Notes under the pieces: model-generated
What the model was told of the DNA's origin: nothing
Databases searched by the model: none
Seen by the model: the letters and a program-made list of their open reading frames with translations, nothing else
Assembly (NCBI RefSeq): GCF_030445035.2
Contig: NC_080680.1
Span: 54,015,212 to 54,079,211 of the forward strand
DNA: 64,000 bases
Source of the DNA: Dasypus novemcinctus
Taxonomy: Eukaryota > Chordata > Mammalia > Cingulata > Dasypodidae
Direction: 5' to 3'
Shown here: piece by piece, positions 34,993 through 47,356 of the stretch
Position numbering within the stretch: position 1 is the first letter of the stretch
How the letters are laid out: the number at the start of each line of letters is the position of its first letter
Program-made: the position numbers and the translations under genes

Positions 34993-36150
34993 TAAATTAT
35001 TGTTTCTCTGAAAATTATTTATTTCATCCATATCTTTTACCTCATATTTGGAGATTTTTTGATTCTGTGAAATAACCAATTAGAAAATAGAGTGATATAG
35101 TGTCATGACAACTCAATTATAATATATTTATTTTTCTAATAATTTGAATAAAATATAAAAGGCATAGCAATGTAGAAGAATATGCTCCATTGTACAAAAA
35201 AGACATTATCCTAAAGAAACTTCATTTGTTATTCCTATATGTTTATTGAAGGCATCAAAACTCTCACGTTTTTTGTTTTTTCTTTCATTTTAGTATGTCA
35301 CAGATTTGATAATATAAGATTAGATTATCTGTGCTAAGTCTAGATATTTATTAGAGTTGCACTACATAAATTATTTATTAAAAGACACCACATGAATTCC
35401 AAATATCATTATAAATTGTGTAATACCTATATTAAATATAATGTATGACCAAACTAATTTCAGTATTATATTTATTATTATTAGAATAATACAAAATTCA
35501 CTCAGATTTTGCTTTTAACATGTAAAAATATAACTTCTGTAGAGACTTCTTATACTTGTTTAGAATAAATTATTTCATTAATTCTGATACCCTAAAAGTT
35601 TTATAATTGACAAAATACTCAGAAGATTCCCATGATACACTTGAAATTATACCTCCTTCACCCTATCCTAGTCAGATTCTGATTTACTTCAGTAAGACTT
35701 CTTTTAATTACACCTCAAATTATTACTTGTCAATATATGTTTCAAACCATCTTTCACTGATGCAGATTGGTGAAAAAATGTTGGATTTATAAGCCATTAT
35801 GAAGCTATTCAATGGCATGCCCTGCAATTAGTTAGAAGCCAAGTAATAATAAAATGCAATTAACTCAATGTCTACAAGCTTTTTAAAAAAATCATCTCAC
35901 GAAAAAGAAAACTGCATAAAGTCAGATGGAGAAATCATTTTCACTCCAGGAGGGAATGTAAAAAAAGGCAATCCTCTGCCTCATTCAGTCCATCAATTCT
36001 TAACTTCTTAGCCATTTTAATTAACATGTTAATAAATTCTCTGATAGATTTAATTGCAAATGTCAATTGCAAAGTACAGACTGAAATAAAATCTAACACT
36101 GCAAATTTGTTACTTACAAAAATATCATTATGGCCTAGTCAACCATAACG
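34993..36150. other. Non-coding, nothing recognised
   Basis: AT-rich sequence without gene, repeat family or structured RNA that I can recognise. Confidence 0.45.
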
Positions 36151-36151
36151 G

Positions 36152-36152
36152 C

Positions 36153-36194
<42 letters not shown>

Positions 36195-36238
36195 TCTCCC
36201 TCTCTCTCTCTCTCTCTCTTTCTCATTCTCTTTCTCTC
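36152..36238. repeat. (CT)n microsatellite
   Basis: About 87 bases of CT dinucleotides with a few CC and TT interruptions. Confidence 0.95.
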
Positions 36239-36239
36239 G

Positions 36240-37418
36240 AGGGGAATGTTGTTATTTGGGGAATGATTGAAATTTTATTCCTCACATTTTAAGCAAAATT
36301 AATGACCTGTTTGCTTAGAAGCCATATATTAGCACCAGTTTATCCATGCTCTGGGTAAATGGTAGACATTACTTGGTCACTATGATAGATTTGAATGCAG
36401 GCAAGAGCATCAATCATTGTCCACAACTGATTAGTTGTTGCTGTCTTTGACAGGCTCTTTCGTCTCACTGAATAAGGTCCAGCTGATTGCTCTCAGTTCT
36501 CCCCACATTCATTGCCACCAATGTCACTATAACACATAACTAATGATGAGGATAGAAAATTCTCTGTGACAAGTAATAGTGAATTTCTCCTATTCACTTA
36601 TCTTGTATCCACAATAAACTAATATTTGGCATAATAGAATGAGGCTGCTCAATGGTGTGAGAGTTTGAGAACCTTTATAAAGCAATGGGTAGTAATGAGG
36701 AAAACAGTTGTGTTTTAATAATAACCTCTATTCTCCTTAAGGCAGAAAAGTGACATGAAATGTGCTTCCTTAAATGACGTAATAAAAATAGGACATGCCC
36801 CAAGATTAAAAGGGTTGCTAGATAAGGAATAAAAGATTGTACTAGGAAAAAATTTTTACCCTTGAGCTAAATTCAGGTTGAGAAAGTATAATAATAACTA
36901 GCACTAAAAAGATCATTAAATTGATCTTCATTTCCTCTTAAAAGTTTGCTCAGGCCAATTCTTATTACTAGGATATGGATACAAACTCCATTATGATCAC
37001 TGTGGTTTATCTGTGAGCCTGGAGAACAGATGGAGTAAATTTATTTGCAGAAATATTTGAGGAAAGTAGAACAATATGAATTTTTACTCTCTTGATACCC
37101 AGCTTTGCCTGGCATCTGTTTAACTCTTGTGATAACACAAAGTCAGAAAGAACAGATCATCTGTAATCATGATTAAGGATTATTTTATCAATCTTAACTT
37201 TTATTTGTATATTGAAGTTAGAGTGTTAGTATTAAATACTAAAAAACTATTTAGATTTGATATAAGTGACATTGCATAGATTTAAATAGTAAAGCAATTC
37301 CATGTTCTTCCTTTTATTCTTTTTCCTATATCTACCATATTTTTCATTCTCAATATTTGAGGTTATTCAACTGATAAATATAAGTATTTATGGGTAACCA
37401 TGTTCTTCAATATCCAAT
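36240..37418. other. Non-coding, nothing recognised
   Basis: No coding frame above 60 residues and no repeat family that I recognise. Base composition is less AT-extreme in 36,300-36,560, but no gene signal was seen. Confidence 0.45.
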
Positions 37419-37423
37419 CATAC

Positions 37424-38087
37424 TGTATTAGTCAGTCAAAGGGGTATTGATGCAAAAATGCCAGAAATCTGTTGACTTTTATAAAGGGTATTTATTTTGG
37501 GTAGAATCTTACAGTTGCCAGGCCATAAAGCTTAAGTTACTTCCTTCACCGAAGCCTGTTGCCACGTGCTGATGCAAGATGGTGGGCTTCTGCAGGGGTT
37601 CAGGCTTCCTGCTCTTCCAAAGGCTCTGTGGTCCTAGCTTCTTCCAATATCAGTCATAAGCTGAGACAAGTGTTGTGTCTCTCCTGGGGCTCATTTTTGT
37701 CTGGGCTCAGCTGCCCTGCTTTCTCCACAAGGCCAACTGTAAACTCTCAGGTGAATGGCTTGTCTCCCTTCCTGGGGCCTCTTCCGTGTCTAATGGAGCC
37801 TTCTCTCTTTCCTCATGTATCTGCTTCTCTGTGTATTTACTTCCCAAGGTTCCTGCATTAAAACTCCAACCTCCTCCTCTGCAGTCAGTTTCTCTGTGAG
37901 TCCCCACCCATCAAGGGTGTGGGAACTCAATGTTCTACTGATATGGCCCAATCAAAGCCTTAATCATTATTTAATCAAGTGAAAGTGAAACCTCTGAATC
38001 CAGTATAATCTAAAATGCCTAGAACAGACCAGTTTACAAACATAATCCAATATCTATTTGTAGAATTCATAAACAATATCTGTTACA
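37424..38087 (-). repeat. Solo LTR, ERVL-like family, copy 2
   Basis: 664 bases, start 'tgtattagtcagtcaaaggg', end 'aatatctgttaca'. Shares 'ccagaaatctgttgactttt', 'caggccataaagct' and 'tggcccaatcaaagcc' with copy 1. Flanks 'catac' (37,419-37,423) and 'cacac' (38,088-38,092) form an imperfect 5-base duplication. Confidence 0.7.
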
Positions 38088-38234
38088 CACACTTTTTATA
38101 ATTTCCACTCATTAACAGGTAACTAAAATGTGAAAATTGGGCTCAAGTGTAGAATTATGAACTTCATCATTATGTCAAAATTATTTTTCATTTTTCAAAG
38201 AATTAAAATTGAATATAAATGTAAATATTAATTA

Positions 38235-39290
38235 TAACATAAACCACATTACAACTGGATGGCTATTATTAAAAAAAGAGAAATTAACAAGTGTTGGAGA
38301 GGATATGGAGAAATAAGAGCCTTCATGCATTGCTGGTGGGCATGTAAATGTTTCAAGCGTCTTGAAATGCAGTTTGGTGGTTCCTCAAAAATGTAAATAC
38401 TATATGTATTAGTTAGGCAAAGGGTGCTGGTGCAAAGTACCAGAAATCTGTTGGTTTTTATAAAGGGTATTTATTTGTGATAGAAGCTTATAGTCACAAG
38501 GCCCCAAAAAGAGTCCAACTCAAGGTACCTTAAGAGATGCTTCCTCACCCAGAAACTATTGCCACATGTTAACACATGGCAGGTATCATATAACCCAATA
38601 TAATCTCGTATGTCAGAGGAACAGACCACTTCTAAAATCTAATCCAAAAATCTATTCCAAAAATAGATAATCCAATATCTATTTTTGAAATTCATAAACA
38701 TTATCAAACTGCTACACCATATGACCATATGACCTAGTAATTCCACTCATAGGTATATAATTTAAAACAAGGACTGAACATATTTCTGTACACCAGTGTT
38801 CATAGCAGCATTTTTCACAATAGCCAATGGGCAGAAGGAACCCAAATGTCCATCAAGCATGTATGGAAAAATAAAATAGTGTATATAATACATTAGAATA
38901 TTGTTCATCCACAAAAAGGAATGCAACAATATGGATGAACTTTAAAAACATGTTGGATGAAATAAGGTAGAAGCAAAAGGACAAATATTGTGTGATTCCA
39001 CTTACACAAAATACTGAAAATAAGGGCAAACAAAGATACAAAGAGTGGATTACAGATAACTGGGGCCAAGGCAGTTAGATGGGAATGGGGATTTATTGCT
39101 TGATGGGTTCAGAGTTTCTTCTAGGTTGATGCAGTTGTTTTGGTAATAGATGTTGATGTTGATAGTATAACATTATGATGATAATTAATATCATTGATTT
39201 GTATACATTAGAGTGGTTAATATAAAACATTTTGTGTTGCTATACATTACCACAATAATTTTTTTAAGTTAAAGGAAAATTGGAAAAATA
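38235..39290 (+). mobile_element. L1 3' end, split by an LTR
   Basis: From 'tgttggagaggatatggaga' to 'ttcatagcagcatttttcac', 'cccaaatgtccatcaagc' and 'ggaatgcaacaatatggatg', the standard L1 3' text in sense orientation. It continues through a 3' UTR to an A-rich end near 39,290. The LTR copy 3 (38,405-38,722) cuts it between 'aaatgtaaatac' and 'gaccatatgacctagtaatt'. Confidence 0.85.
38405..38722 (-). repeat. Solo LTR, ERVL-like family, copy 3, internally deleted
   Basis: 318 bases, start 'tgtattagttaggcaaaggg', end 'aaactgctaca'. Matches the two ends of copies 1 and 2, but about 300 bases of the middle are missing. Flanks 'ctata' (38,400-38,404) and 'ccata' (38,723-38,727) suggest an imperfect 5-base duplication. 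It lies inside an L1, so it is younger than that L1. Confidence 0.7.
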
Positions 39291-39294
39291 AAGG

Positions 39295-40785
39295 CAGAAG
39301 TACCTGTTTCCTAGTTGAAAGTGAGGATATTTCCAAAATAGAGGGAAAGGTTTTAGCACAAATTGTTTTCTTCACTACTATTTATAATAGAAGAAAATGA
39401 GAAATAATCTAAATAGGGAACAACAGAGTAGGTGAGTATACAATGTTGTATCTACTTATTGAATTATCATTGCAGAGGTAGATCTCAGACATCCTAGACA
39501 TGGGCCAACATGACATAGCTCCTTGAAAATAGATCACAGTGTCACTTTGTCTCACAGTAAACACTCATAGTAGTGCCAGGGTTATTTGTCATGAGATAAT
39601 TGCACCACATGAGCGGGCAGCATTGGGCAATCCCTACATGGGTCAGGAGGGAAGGGGAGCCATGAAGCATTACCCAGAAGAACGATGAAGGGAGTATCTC
39701 ATTCCTGTCTCTAACTGGTGTCATCCGTGGTTTCAGCTACCTGTCAGTGAACTTGGTAGCCATTGAATTCTTTGAGATATGCTGTTGTAGCTCCTGCATT
39801 ATTTAGCCATATATCCAGGTTCCACAACATCTGTCATTAAGGAATTTTTACAACCTTTATGTCTATAATCTCTCTGTCAATTACGTTATAGTCCTGTTTT
39901 GACAATAGCACAATTATAATGTCCTTAAAATTATATCTATAAAGAGAAGAAACATAATGAAAAATGCTTACTCTATAATGATAAGCCGAAAATGTTGTGA
40001 TGTAAATTTAAATATAGTTTATTAAAAAACAAAAGAATAACTGGCCTTTTAAAAAAGTTGAAAATACTTTCAAATGCTAACAGTATAAAAATAAGGGTAT
40101 TTTTTTCTCTTATTGCAAATCTATTATGAGCATATAAAGATTTAAAAGAAAATACTAATTTTCAATTAACCTGCCTCAAATGTTTCCTTTTTAAAATAAA
40201 ATACTTCGTAAAATTTTAAAGAAGTGTTCTGGTCAAGATGAGCAAATAATTTGCATCAGATTAAACATTGATGGATTTAGGTTAATGGTTTAGCTAAAAA
40301 TAAGATGACAGGTAGTTCCACCTTTTTTTTTTTTTTTTTTTTTATCACTTCCAGCCTTTTGCAGATGTCTATGCCCTACCTACAGGCTCAAGGCTGTTGT
40401 GGTTCCTGAACTACTCAAGAACAGGAACTACAGAAAGATGGTTAACACACCCTCCAACTGTGGGTCGTTATATTGACCTTGGATCATTTGGTGTGCCAGG
40501 CATGGATTCTAAATTTTGCATAGTCTTAGAGAGATTAAATGTCTCTAAATGTAAACCAGAGCTGTGTCCTATTAGAATAATATGTAGGTCCTCCTGTCCA
40601 ATTGGAAAATAATATACTAATGATCTATACCAAACACAAATAGAGACACAGATTTGTACATTTGAAATGTTCTTTGTAATTGTAAAATTCAACCAGTGAT
40701 AATATATAAAAAATTATATGACAAAGTATAGTTATCTAGTATATTAAAATATATAAAAAATCTAAAAGAGCAATAAGGATAGACT
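39295..40785. other. Unassigned, with a T run
   Basis: No recognised gene. A run of about 22 T at 40,322-40,343 could be the tail of a minus-strand retroposed sequence covering about 40,344-40,620. That sequence includes an open frame of 71 residues on the opposite strand but resembles no gene I know. Confidence 0.4.
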
Positions 40786-40789
40786 AACA

Positions 40790-41365
40790 GCCAAATAAAA
40801 AATACACAGACAATTAACAGATGAGTCACCAAATATTATTTTGCAATTACCTAACAGTAAATTAAAATTAAAACACTATTTCTCACCCCTAAAATTGCCA
40901 AAAACTAAAGTCTAACAAAAGCAAGTGTTGTCCAGCATGTGTGAAAACAAAACAAAACAAACCCTATTCTGATATAGTTATTGTGGGGATGTAAATTGGT
41001 ACAACCATGGAAGAATGATATTATTCATAAAAATTAAAAATCTTTTTATAGCTAATTTAGCAATAACATAGCTAGATATAGATCCAAATTTTCAAGAGGG
41101 ATTCTGAGATTGACTTTATATTTCTGGATTGTTTATAAGAGCAAATACTTTTAAACAACCTATTGCTTCTGAAGATAGGAGAATAGATATAAATTATGGT
41201 ATAGTCATAGGAGAGATTACTCTATAAGTAGTAAAAATAATAAACTAGGAATATATGAATCAACCTGAGCAGATCATAAAAGCGAGTGAAAAGAGCAAGT
41301 TCCAGCATTTTCAATATAACAAGATTGCATTTATAGTATTGTTAAAACACATAAATATGCAAAAT
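40790..41365 (+). mobile_element. Old L1 3' region fragment
   Basis: 'taaaattaaaacactatttc', 'gcaagtgttgtccagcatgt' and 'gggatgtaaattggtacaac' follow the L1 sense text for the ORF2 end and 3' UTR. The A-rich downstream part near 41,180-41,360 fits too. Diverged. Confidence 0.6.
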
Positions 41366-41540
41366 TGTTAAATATATGGTCTAGTCTATTACCACTCTCA
41401 TTCTATAGTGAGAATTAGCTCATATGCAAATAGTAAGCCTGGAGATAATCTGAGCATAATAAGGAAGTAACATTAGCTTATATAGAGATTTTATCGATTT
41501 AGAAAGATGCCAAGATAAAAAGTACATAATTTACATTTAC

Positions 41541-41970
41541 CACTGGTTCTCTAAGTGTGGTATGGGAAACCCTAGAGTTTCCCAAGATCCTTTCAGGGAG
41601 TTATCAAGGTGAAAAATATTTTCATAATAGTACTGAGATATTATTTGTAATTTTGTTCTCATTTTCTCATGAAATATATAGTGGAGATTTTTAGAAACTA
41701 TATGGTGTTTGATTTTGTAACTGATTGAATGCAGAAGCTTATATGAGAATTCTACTATTTTTATTAATCCCAACATTAAAATAGTTTGTAAAAATATAAA
41801 ACATTGCTTCTCTTTGCACTAATTTTTTGATTTGAAAAATGTGGTTATTTGTATATATCTAAAATATAAATAAAACAAAACACAAACATTAACAAAACCT
41901 CTATGGGTATCTCAATAACTTTTAAGAGTATAAAAGGGTTTTAAGAATAAAAATATTGAAAATTACTGTG
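41541..41970 (+). mobile_element. hAT (Charlie/ZBED-like) DNA transposon, internally deleted
   Basis: Left end 'cactggttctctaagtgtgg' and right end 'gaaaattactgtg' resemble the terminal inverted repeats of Charlie-type hAT elements. Near 41,725-41,760, 'actgattgaatgcagaagct' matches the C-terminal coding end of ZBED-like hAT transposases. Most of the transposase is missing. No clean 8-base duplication was seen. Confidence 0.7.
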
Positions 41971-42529
41971 CTGTATTTTCTCTATTAGTTCACTTTGTCC
42001 ACTGGCTTTTCTTGGAAGTGACTGACCCATAGTTATTCCTGGTATTCATATATTTGTCCTGGTCTCCATAGTTTAACAAACTCAAGCCTTCCTTGCACTT
42101 CCTTCTGTCAAAATATCTTTGTCATTTTTAAAGGAAAAGTTCCGTGTTATTAAAGTATTTTTGTTACAAGATATTTCATTCCTTTTTTTATACCTGTGCT
42201 ATAATTTTAGTAGGATCTTTGTTGTTTAAATTTTACTGTTTTACTGTACTTGTTACAAAGTTGTGTAGATTACGTATAGTCTACCATATCCTGCTTTTCT
42301 TACATTTACTTGCTAAGTTAATTAAAGAGTTTTTAAATAAATAAAAGAAACTAATTTTAGCATTCCAGCAAAAGTGGTATTTCTTATAGCATTTTTTATA
42401 CATAATGTTACTATGATGAACTTTCAAATATCCACTTCTAAGGAGAAATATGTTGACAGTAGGATAAAGGCGATTTTGTTCTGTGTTTTATTGCTTAATA
42501 GCATGGAAACCAAATAACACTAAACTAGA

Positions 42530-42628
42530 GAGATAAAAGAAAAAGAAAGAAAAGAATGAAGAAAGAGAAGAAGTAAAAGGAGATGTAGAAGAAGAAGAGA
42601 AGAGAAAGGAAGAGAAGGGGGAGAAGTT
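42530..42628 (+). repeat. Homopurine GA-rich tract
   Basis: Almost 100 bases nearly without pyrimidines on the plus strand (A and G with few T). No regular period. Such tracts can form H-DNA; here it is more simply a low-complexity repeat. Confidence 0.9.
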
Positions 42629-43189
42629 CAATAAACCTTGCAAACATCTTCATATGTGTAAAGTTGCTACCAAAGACATAGTATTTTGAGCACAATAGGG
42701 AGAAAACAGAAAAGGGACAAGATTTTCATAAGGTCCAAATTCTCCATATTAATGGTACGATCCTAATGGCCCAGCTGAAAGGCCCTTGTTTTTTATGGAG
42801 GCATCTAACTCTAGGGACAGACTACTAGAACATAAATGGAGCTTACTTCACACTGGAATAGGAGAGGACATGCAGCCTGTGGAAAAACTACCTTTATAGG
42901 AGACAATTTAACAGGATAGAGTGTGACAGCAATCAGCCGTGCAGTTAAAGAATTGTATCTGAAAAGGAAAAAAAGGTCTGATTAATCTATGATATGATAA
43001 GCTTCCTTGTTAGTCAATCAGGCATTCTGTTCTCCCCATATTAGGAGATGGTATAAAGGAAGTCAGGAAGCAATGATCTTAGACATGTCATAGTGAAGAC
43101 TAACAATATATTTGAAGGTAAAATACTTTAATATATGATTGTATTTAAAGCAATTTTCTAATCTCTCAGGATTCTTTGAATGCTATTTT

Positions 43190-43340
43190 CACAAAAGTAA
43201 AACCTAGAAACAACCTAAATGTCCAAGAATAGAAGAGTGTTTACTTATATTATGATATATCCATAAAATGCAGCTGTTTAAAAAATGAACAGATGTCTAT
43301 ATGCTGATACAAAAAGATTGACAAGATATATTTAAAAGTA
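43190..43340 (+). mobile_element. L1 3' region fragment
   Basis: 'agaaacaacctaaatgtcca' and 'ccataaaatgcagctgttta' follow L1 3' text in sense orientation. Confidence 0.55.
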
Positions 43341-43870
43341 ACAGTAAAGTAAATATAATGCTCTACTATTTCTTTAAAAGTAACTGGCCCAAATCACACA
43401 TATGTGTAAATTATTTCTGAAACAGAAGCATCCACTTCTGGAACTGCTGGGGCAGAGATTCCTGCATCCAGCTGGCTGCAGTGGCAATGGCATGTGTCAG
43501 TAGCCATTGGTGTGGTTGGTTCTTGTCCCTGACAAGTCAAAAATTAAAATTTACAAAAACTACCAAAGTATTTGCCTATTTAAAATCACACATCTAGTGA
43601 GAGTAAGCTTGGAATAGTGAGGGAGGGGATGATTGGAAGAGTTGGGTGGTGATAATTAGGAGAGCAGTTGTGTTTTTCAGGAAATATGGTTTATGTGAAC
43701 ATAAGAGATAAAGATTTTAAATGCAGAGGATATGTCAAAAAGTAACATTTTAATTTTTCAACAAATGATCCTAGAAAAATTTGACATTTATAAGTTAAAA
43801 AATTTACCTAGGCATGGATTTTATATCTTTCATAAAAAGTAATTTAGTATGTTTACATAAGTGAAAACAA
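43341..43870. other. Non-coding, nothing firm
   Basis: A less AT-rich patch at 43,430-43,545 stands out but matches no gene I recognise. Confidence 0.4.
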
Positions 43871-43874
43871 AACT

Positions 43875-45830
43875 TCTGGAGGAAAACATCAGAGAAAATA
43901 TCCATGATCATGTGTCTGGAAATGAGACATTGGATACAATACCAAAAGAATGATTTATGAAAGAAAAAATGATGAGTTGGACTTTATCAAAAATGAAAAC
44001 CTCAACTTTGCAAAATCCATTATGAAAAGACAAACTTGGACGAGAAGCAAACATTTGCAAAACACATATCGTTAAAGACTCATATCCAAAAACACTTAAG
44101 GAACTCATAAAACTCAATAATCAGTAAACAAATCCAATTAAAAATGGGCAAATGATCTAAACTGACACCTCACTAAAGATACATAGATGGAAAATAAACA
44201 TATGGAAAGATGTTTAATGTCATTTGTGATTAGGAAATGTAGGTGGAAACAAAAATGATTACCACTGCACACCTATTAGAATGGCTAAATGTCATTCTTT
44301 GCTAATGATAATGAAAAAGATCATATCCATTTTGTTTAGCATTGTAAGGAACTACAAAACTTTATTCCAAAGACAGACTATATAATCCAGCAATTATACT
44401 CTTACAGATTTACCCAACTGATCTGAAAACTTGTGTCCACACAAAATCCAGCAGGCAAGTATTTAGAGCCTTCAAGTTCACTCAAAACTGAATGTAACTA
44501 AAATGTGCTTCAATAGGTGAATGCATAAACTTTGGAAAATCCATTCAATGGCTACTTTGGACAATAAAAAGGAATGTACAATCAAACCATGCAAAAGCAG
44601 GTTAAGTCTTAAACACTTAATGCTAAGTTAAAGAAGCCACTATGAAAAGTCTACATACTGTATGGTTCATTTATAAGATATTTTCGGAAAGGAAAAACTG
44701 TAGAGATGGTAAACATATCAATGACTGCCAAGGGTTCAGCAGGCATGGGGGAAGAAGAGGATAAAGAAAGTTATATAGTCAAAGCACAGGGACATTTTTT
44801 AGAGGTAAAGAAATTATTCTGTATGATATTGTAATGATGGATACATGACACCATATTGTCAAAACCTATAGAAATTTAAAACATAAATGGTAGACTTTAA
44901 AGTATGCACATAGAACTAAAAATCATTTAGGAGATTTGAAGATCCCAGGAAGGAATGGAGAATGTGTCAAAATAATCCAACTGTACTAAATATGTATGAA
45001 ACAACCTAACTGAAGGAAGCTGGAGGAAAATGTGCTGACCTAACTAAATTTGGAAATGAATTGAGTCTGTGAGACTAGGGACAAAAATAACTACATAAGC
45101 ACTGCATTTGGAAAAGTACTTTTGCTTGGGGGCACAGGGTAACAATACTGAAACCTCTATACATTATATTGGAATTAAATAATTGAGTAACTGTTAAGAG
45201 GAGGGTTTCTTACTGTTGGAGTAGGAAGTTATCAATAAACCTGGAGAGGAGGAAAGAATGATCCATATGGTAATGGATTTGAGTTGGAGACTTGAGTATG
45301 AACACATTTTAGCCCAGTATAGATACAGATGGTTACATTTGGAAATGTTTATTGATATGTTTATATATTCAAGTTCATACATATACATATACTTCCTTGT
45401 TATGCCAGCTAAGAGGGCCTAGAAACAATGAAATCCTAGGAGCAATAAGCATCCCTGCACTGAGATCTTGGTTTCAATTACCCGTCTCCAGTGAAGGAAA
45501 ACCAGGGAATTCTACAAATGTGGATGACTGTTCTATAAGTTCACAACTTCTGTAATAAGTGTATATTTTAAAAAATAAGGTGGATTGGGGGAAAAACACA
45601 CCAAATGTAAGATAGGGACTATAGTTAGTAGTAATATTTTGATGATGCTTTTGCATAGTTTGTAACAAATGTACCATAATGCAAGTTTTTGGTGGAGGAG
45701 TGATGTCTGAGACCCCTGTATGATGTTATGCATATTTATTTTGTAAATTCACAACCTTTATTATACACTTGTTTATGTATGTTCATGTATGAATGATATA
45801 CCTCAATAAAAATATATTTTTTTAAAAAAT
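43875..45830 (+). mobile_element. Old L1 ORF2 end and 3' UTR
   Basis: 'ggaactcataaaactcaata', 'aaaaatgggcaaatgatcta' and 'acacctattagaatggctaa' are the L1 ORF2-end text in sense. The region then runs through a long 3' UTR to 'gatatacctcaataaaaata' and an A-rich end near 45,830, a usual polyadenylation signal and tail. Confidence 0.75.
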
Positions 45831-45839
45831 TAACCCTGG

Positions 45840-46460
45840 CTTCTTGGAGAAATGGCTGCTTCTAGAACTTGGATTTGAAAAATTCAAGGTGATCTTAGAG
45901 CATCTGTAGCAGCAGAATGTAAGGAAGTGTTCAACACGCACAAACACACATGATAATGGGAGTATGTCAAAGGGACCCAGCAAACAACTAAAAGATGGCC
46001 AAACTGGAACAATTTCAGCAACAAAATTTAAAAAGTAGTATTAGATTATAACTCTTTGTATAAAATAAATATCCATTCACCCCTACTGATATAAAATGAA
46101 TAGATAAATAAATAGCTAGGAGAAATAGAAACATCTGAGCAGAAGAATGGCAAATAAATTATATAAATATTCAGCCCTCAAGGATGGGTGATTAATTTCT
46201 TACTCCTTAAGTGTGGTCTGCACATAATAACTTCCTTCCAAAGAGTACATATAAAAATAAAACCTGAAAAACACTACATTAACCAGGTGATGAAGATTAG
46301 CATCAATAGTCATATGTCATATTGATAGAATTATACTTGATAGGATGTCATGAAATGATACTACATCTCTCTGGTCTTCCTCTCAAAATTCTGTAACCCC
46401 AGTCTAATTATGAGAAAGACATCAGACAAATCACAACTGAAGGACATTCTTCAAAATACC
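45840..46460 (+). mobile_element. Old L1 3' UTR fragment of another type
   Basis: 'gaagattagcatcaatagtc', 'ctacatctctctggtcttcc' and 'gagaaagacatcagacaaat' with 'gaaggacattcttcaaaata' recall the L1MC/L1MD-type 3' region in sense orientation. It adjoins the A tail of the preceding L1. Confidence 0.6.
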
Positions 46461-46464
46461 TGGT

Positions 46465-47356
46465 CAGAATACCTCAATACCTTGTAGAATTACTACAAAT
46501 ATTAGATGTCAAGGTGTTTGCAAATTACTTGACAGGATGGTTAGATTGTTAAAATTAATGGTTGCTGCTTTTATTATTTGAGTTAAAATGAGCTTTATTT
46601 CAAAATAACACCAAAAGGCAGTGAAGAATATATACTACCACCACCCCACTCTGAAGTGAGATACTTACCCACCAATGCAGAACATTCTGTGAGAACAAGA
46701 ATTCAACTTTCCCAGCATTACTCCTGTACCAACTTCAAGGGAATCAATGGAAGGAAACTAAAGGTAACAGATACATATTTGGATGTGCTATTATGTTACA
46801 CATTTTTTTTCTTTTATCCTTATGGGGAAAGTCATAATGCTTCCCATACAATCCATATCAAATGAGGACTTTAAGACAATCACTTGGAGAATTTGATATG
46901 TGTCCCCAAAGTTTAGGCATGCAGAAACTGATACATGAATTACAATTTAAGTCTCATCTGTCACATCCATTGTGGATGTGGATACTCATACAATAAACAA
47001 GGAAATATTAAACTCCCACTTTGGGGAATCCTGCTATGCTCTCAGAGGGGCAAGAATCTCTCAAGGACATAGGCATTGTTTAATAAAAGAAAACAGACCA
47101 GTATGTCAAGCCCTTAATATTATTGCAAGTAACTTTGGGGATGTGGCTAGCTAGAATCCTTGTGATGGCATACTGATGAGAGGTGTCTATATTCAGAATG
47201 AATGGCAGTTCCATAATTTCTTGGGACAAGGAGACTTTGTATTTACTATATGAGTGACCTGAAGAGAAGAAAGATCTGCCTACAATTTGATCCATTGCTT
47301 AGAAAGAATGCATCCACAAAGATACTTTCAAAGGGCAATGTTTTCAGGAGGTAACT
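46465..47356. other. Unassigned non-coding
   Basis: No gene recognised. It is less AT-extreme than its surroundings (46,630-47,340), but both strands have only short frames (up to 71 residues). Confidence 0.4.

Noticed and set aside
43430..43545. Less AT-rich patch that might be an exon or pseudogene piece
   Set aside because: No gene match, no splice sites in good context, and L1 sequence on both sides.
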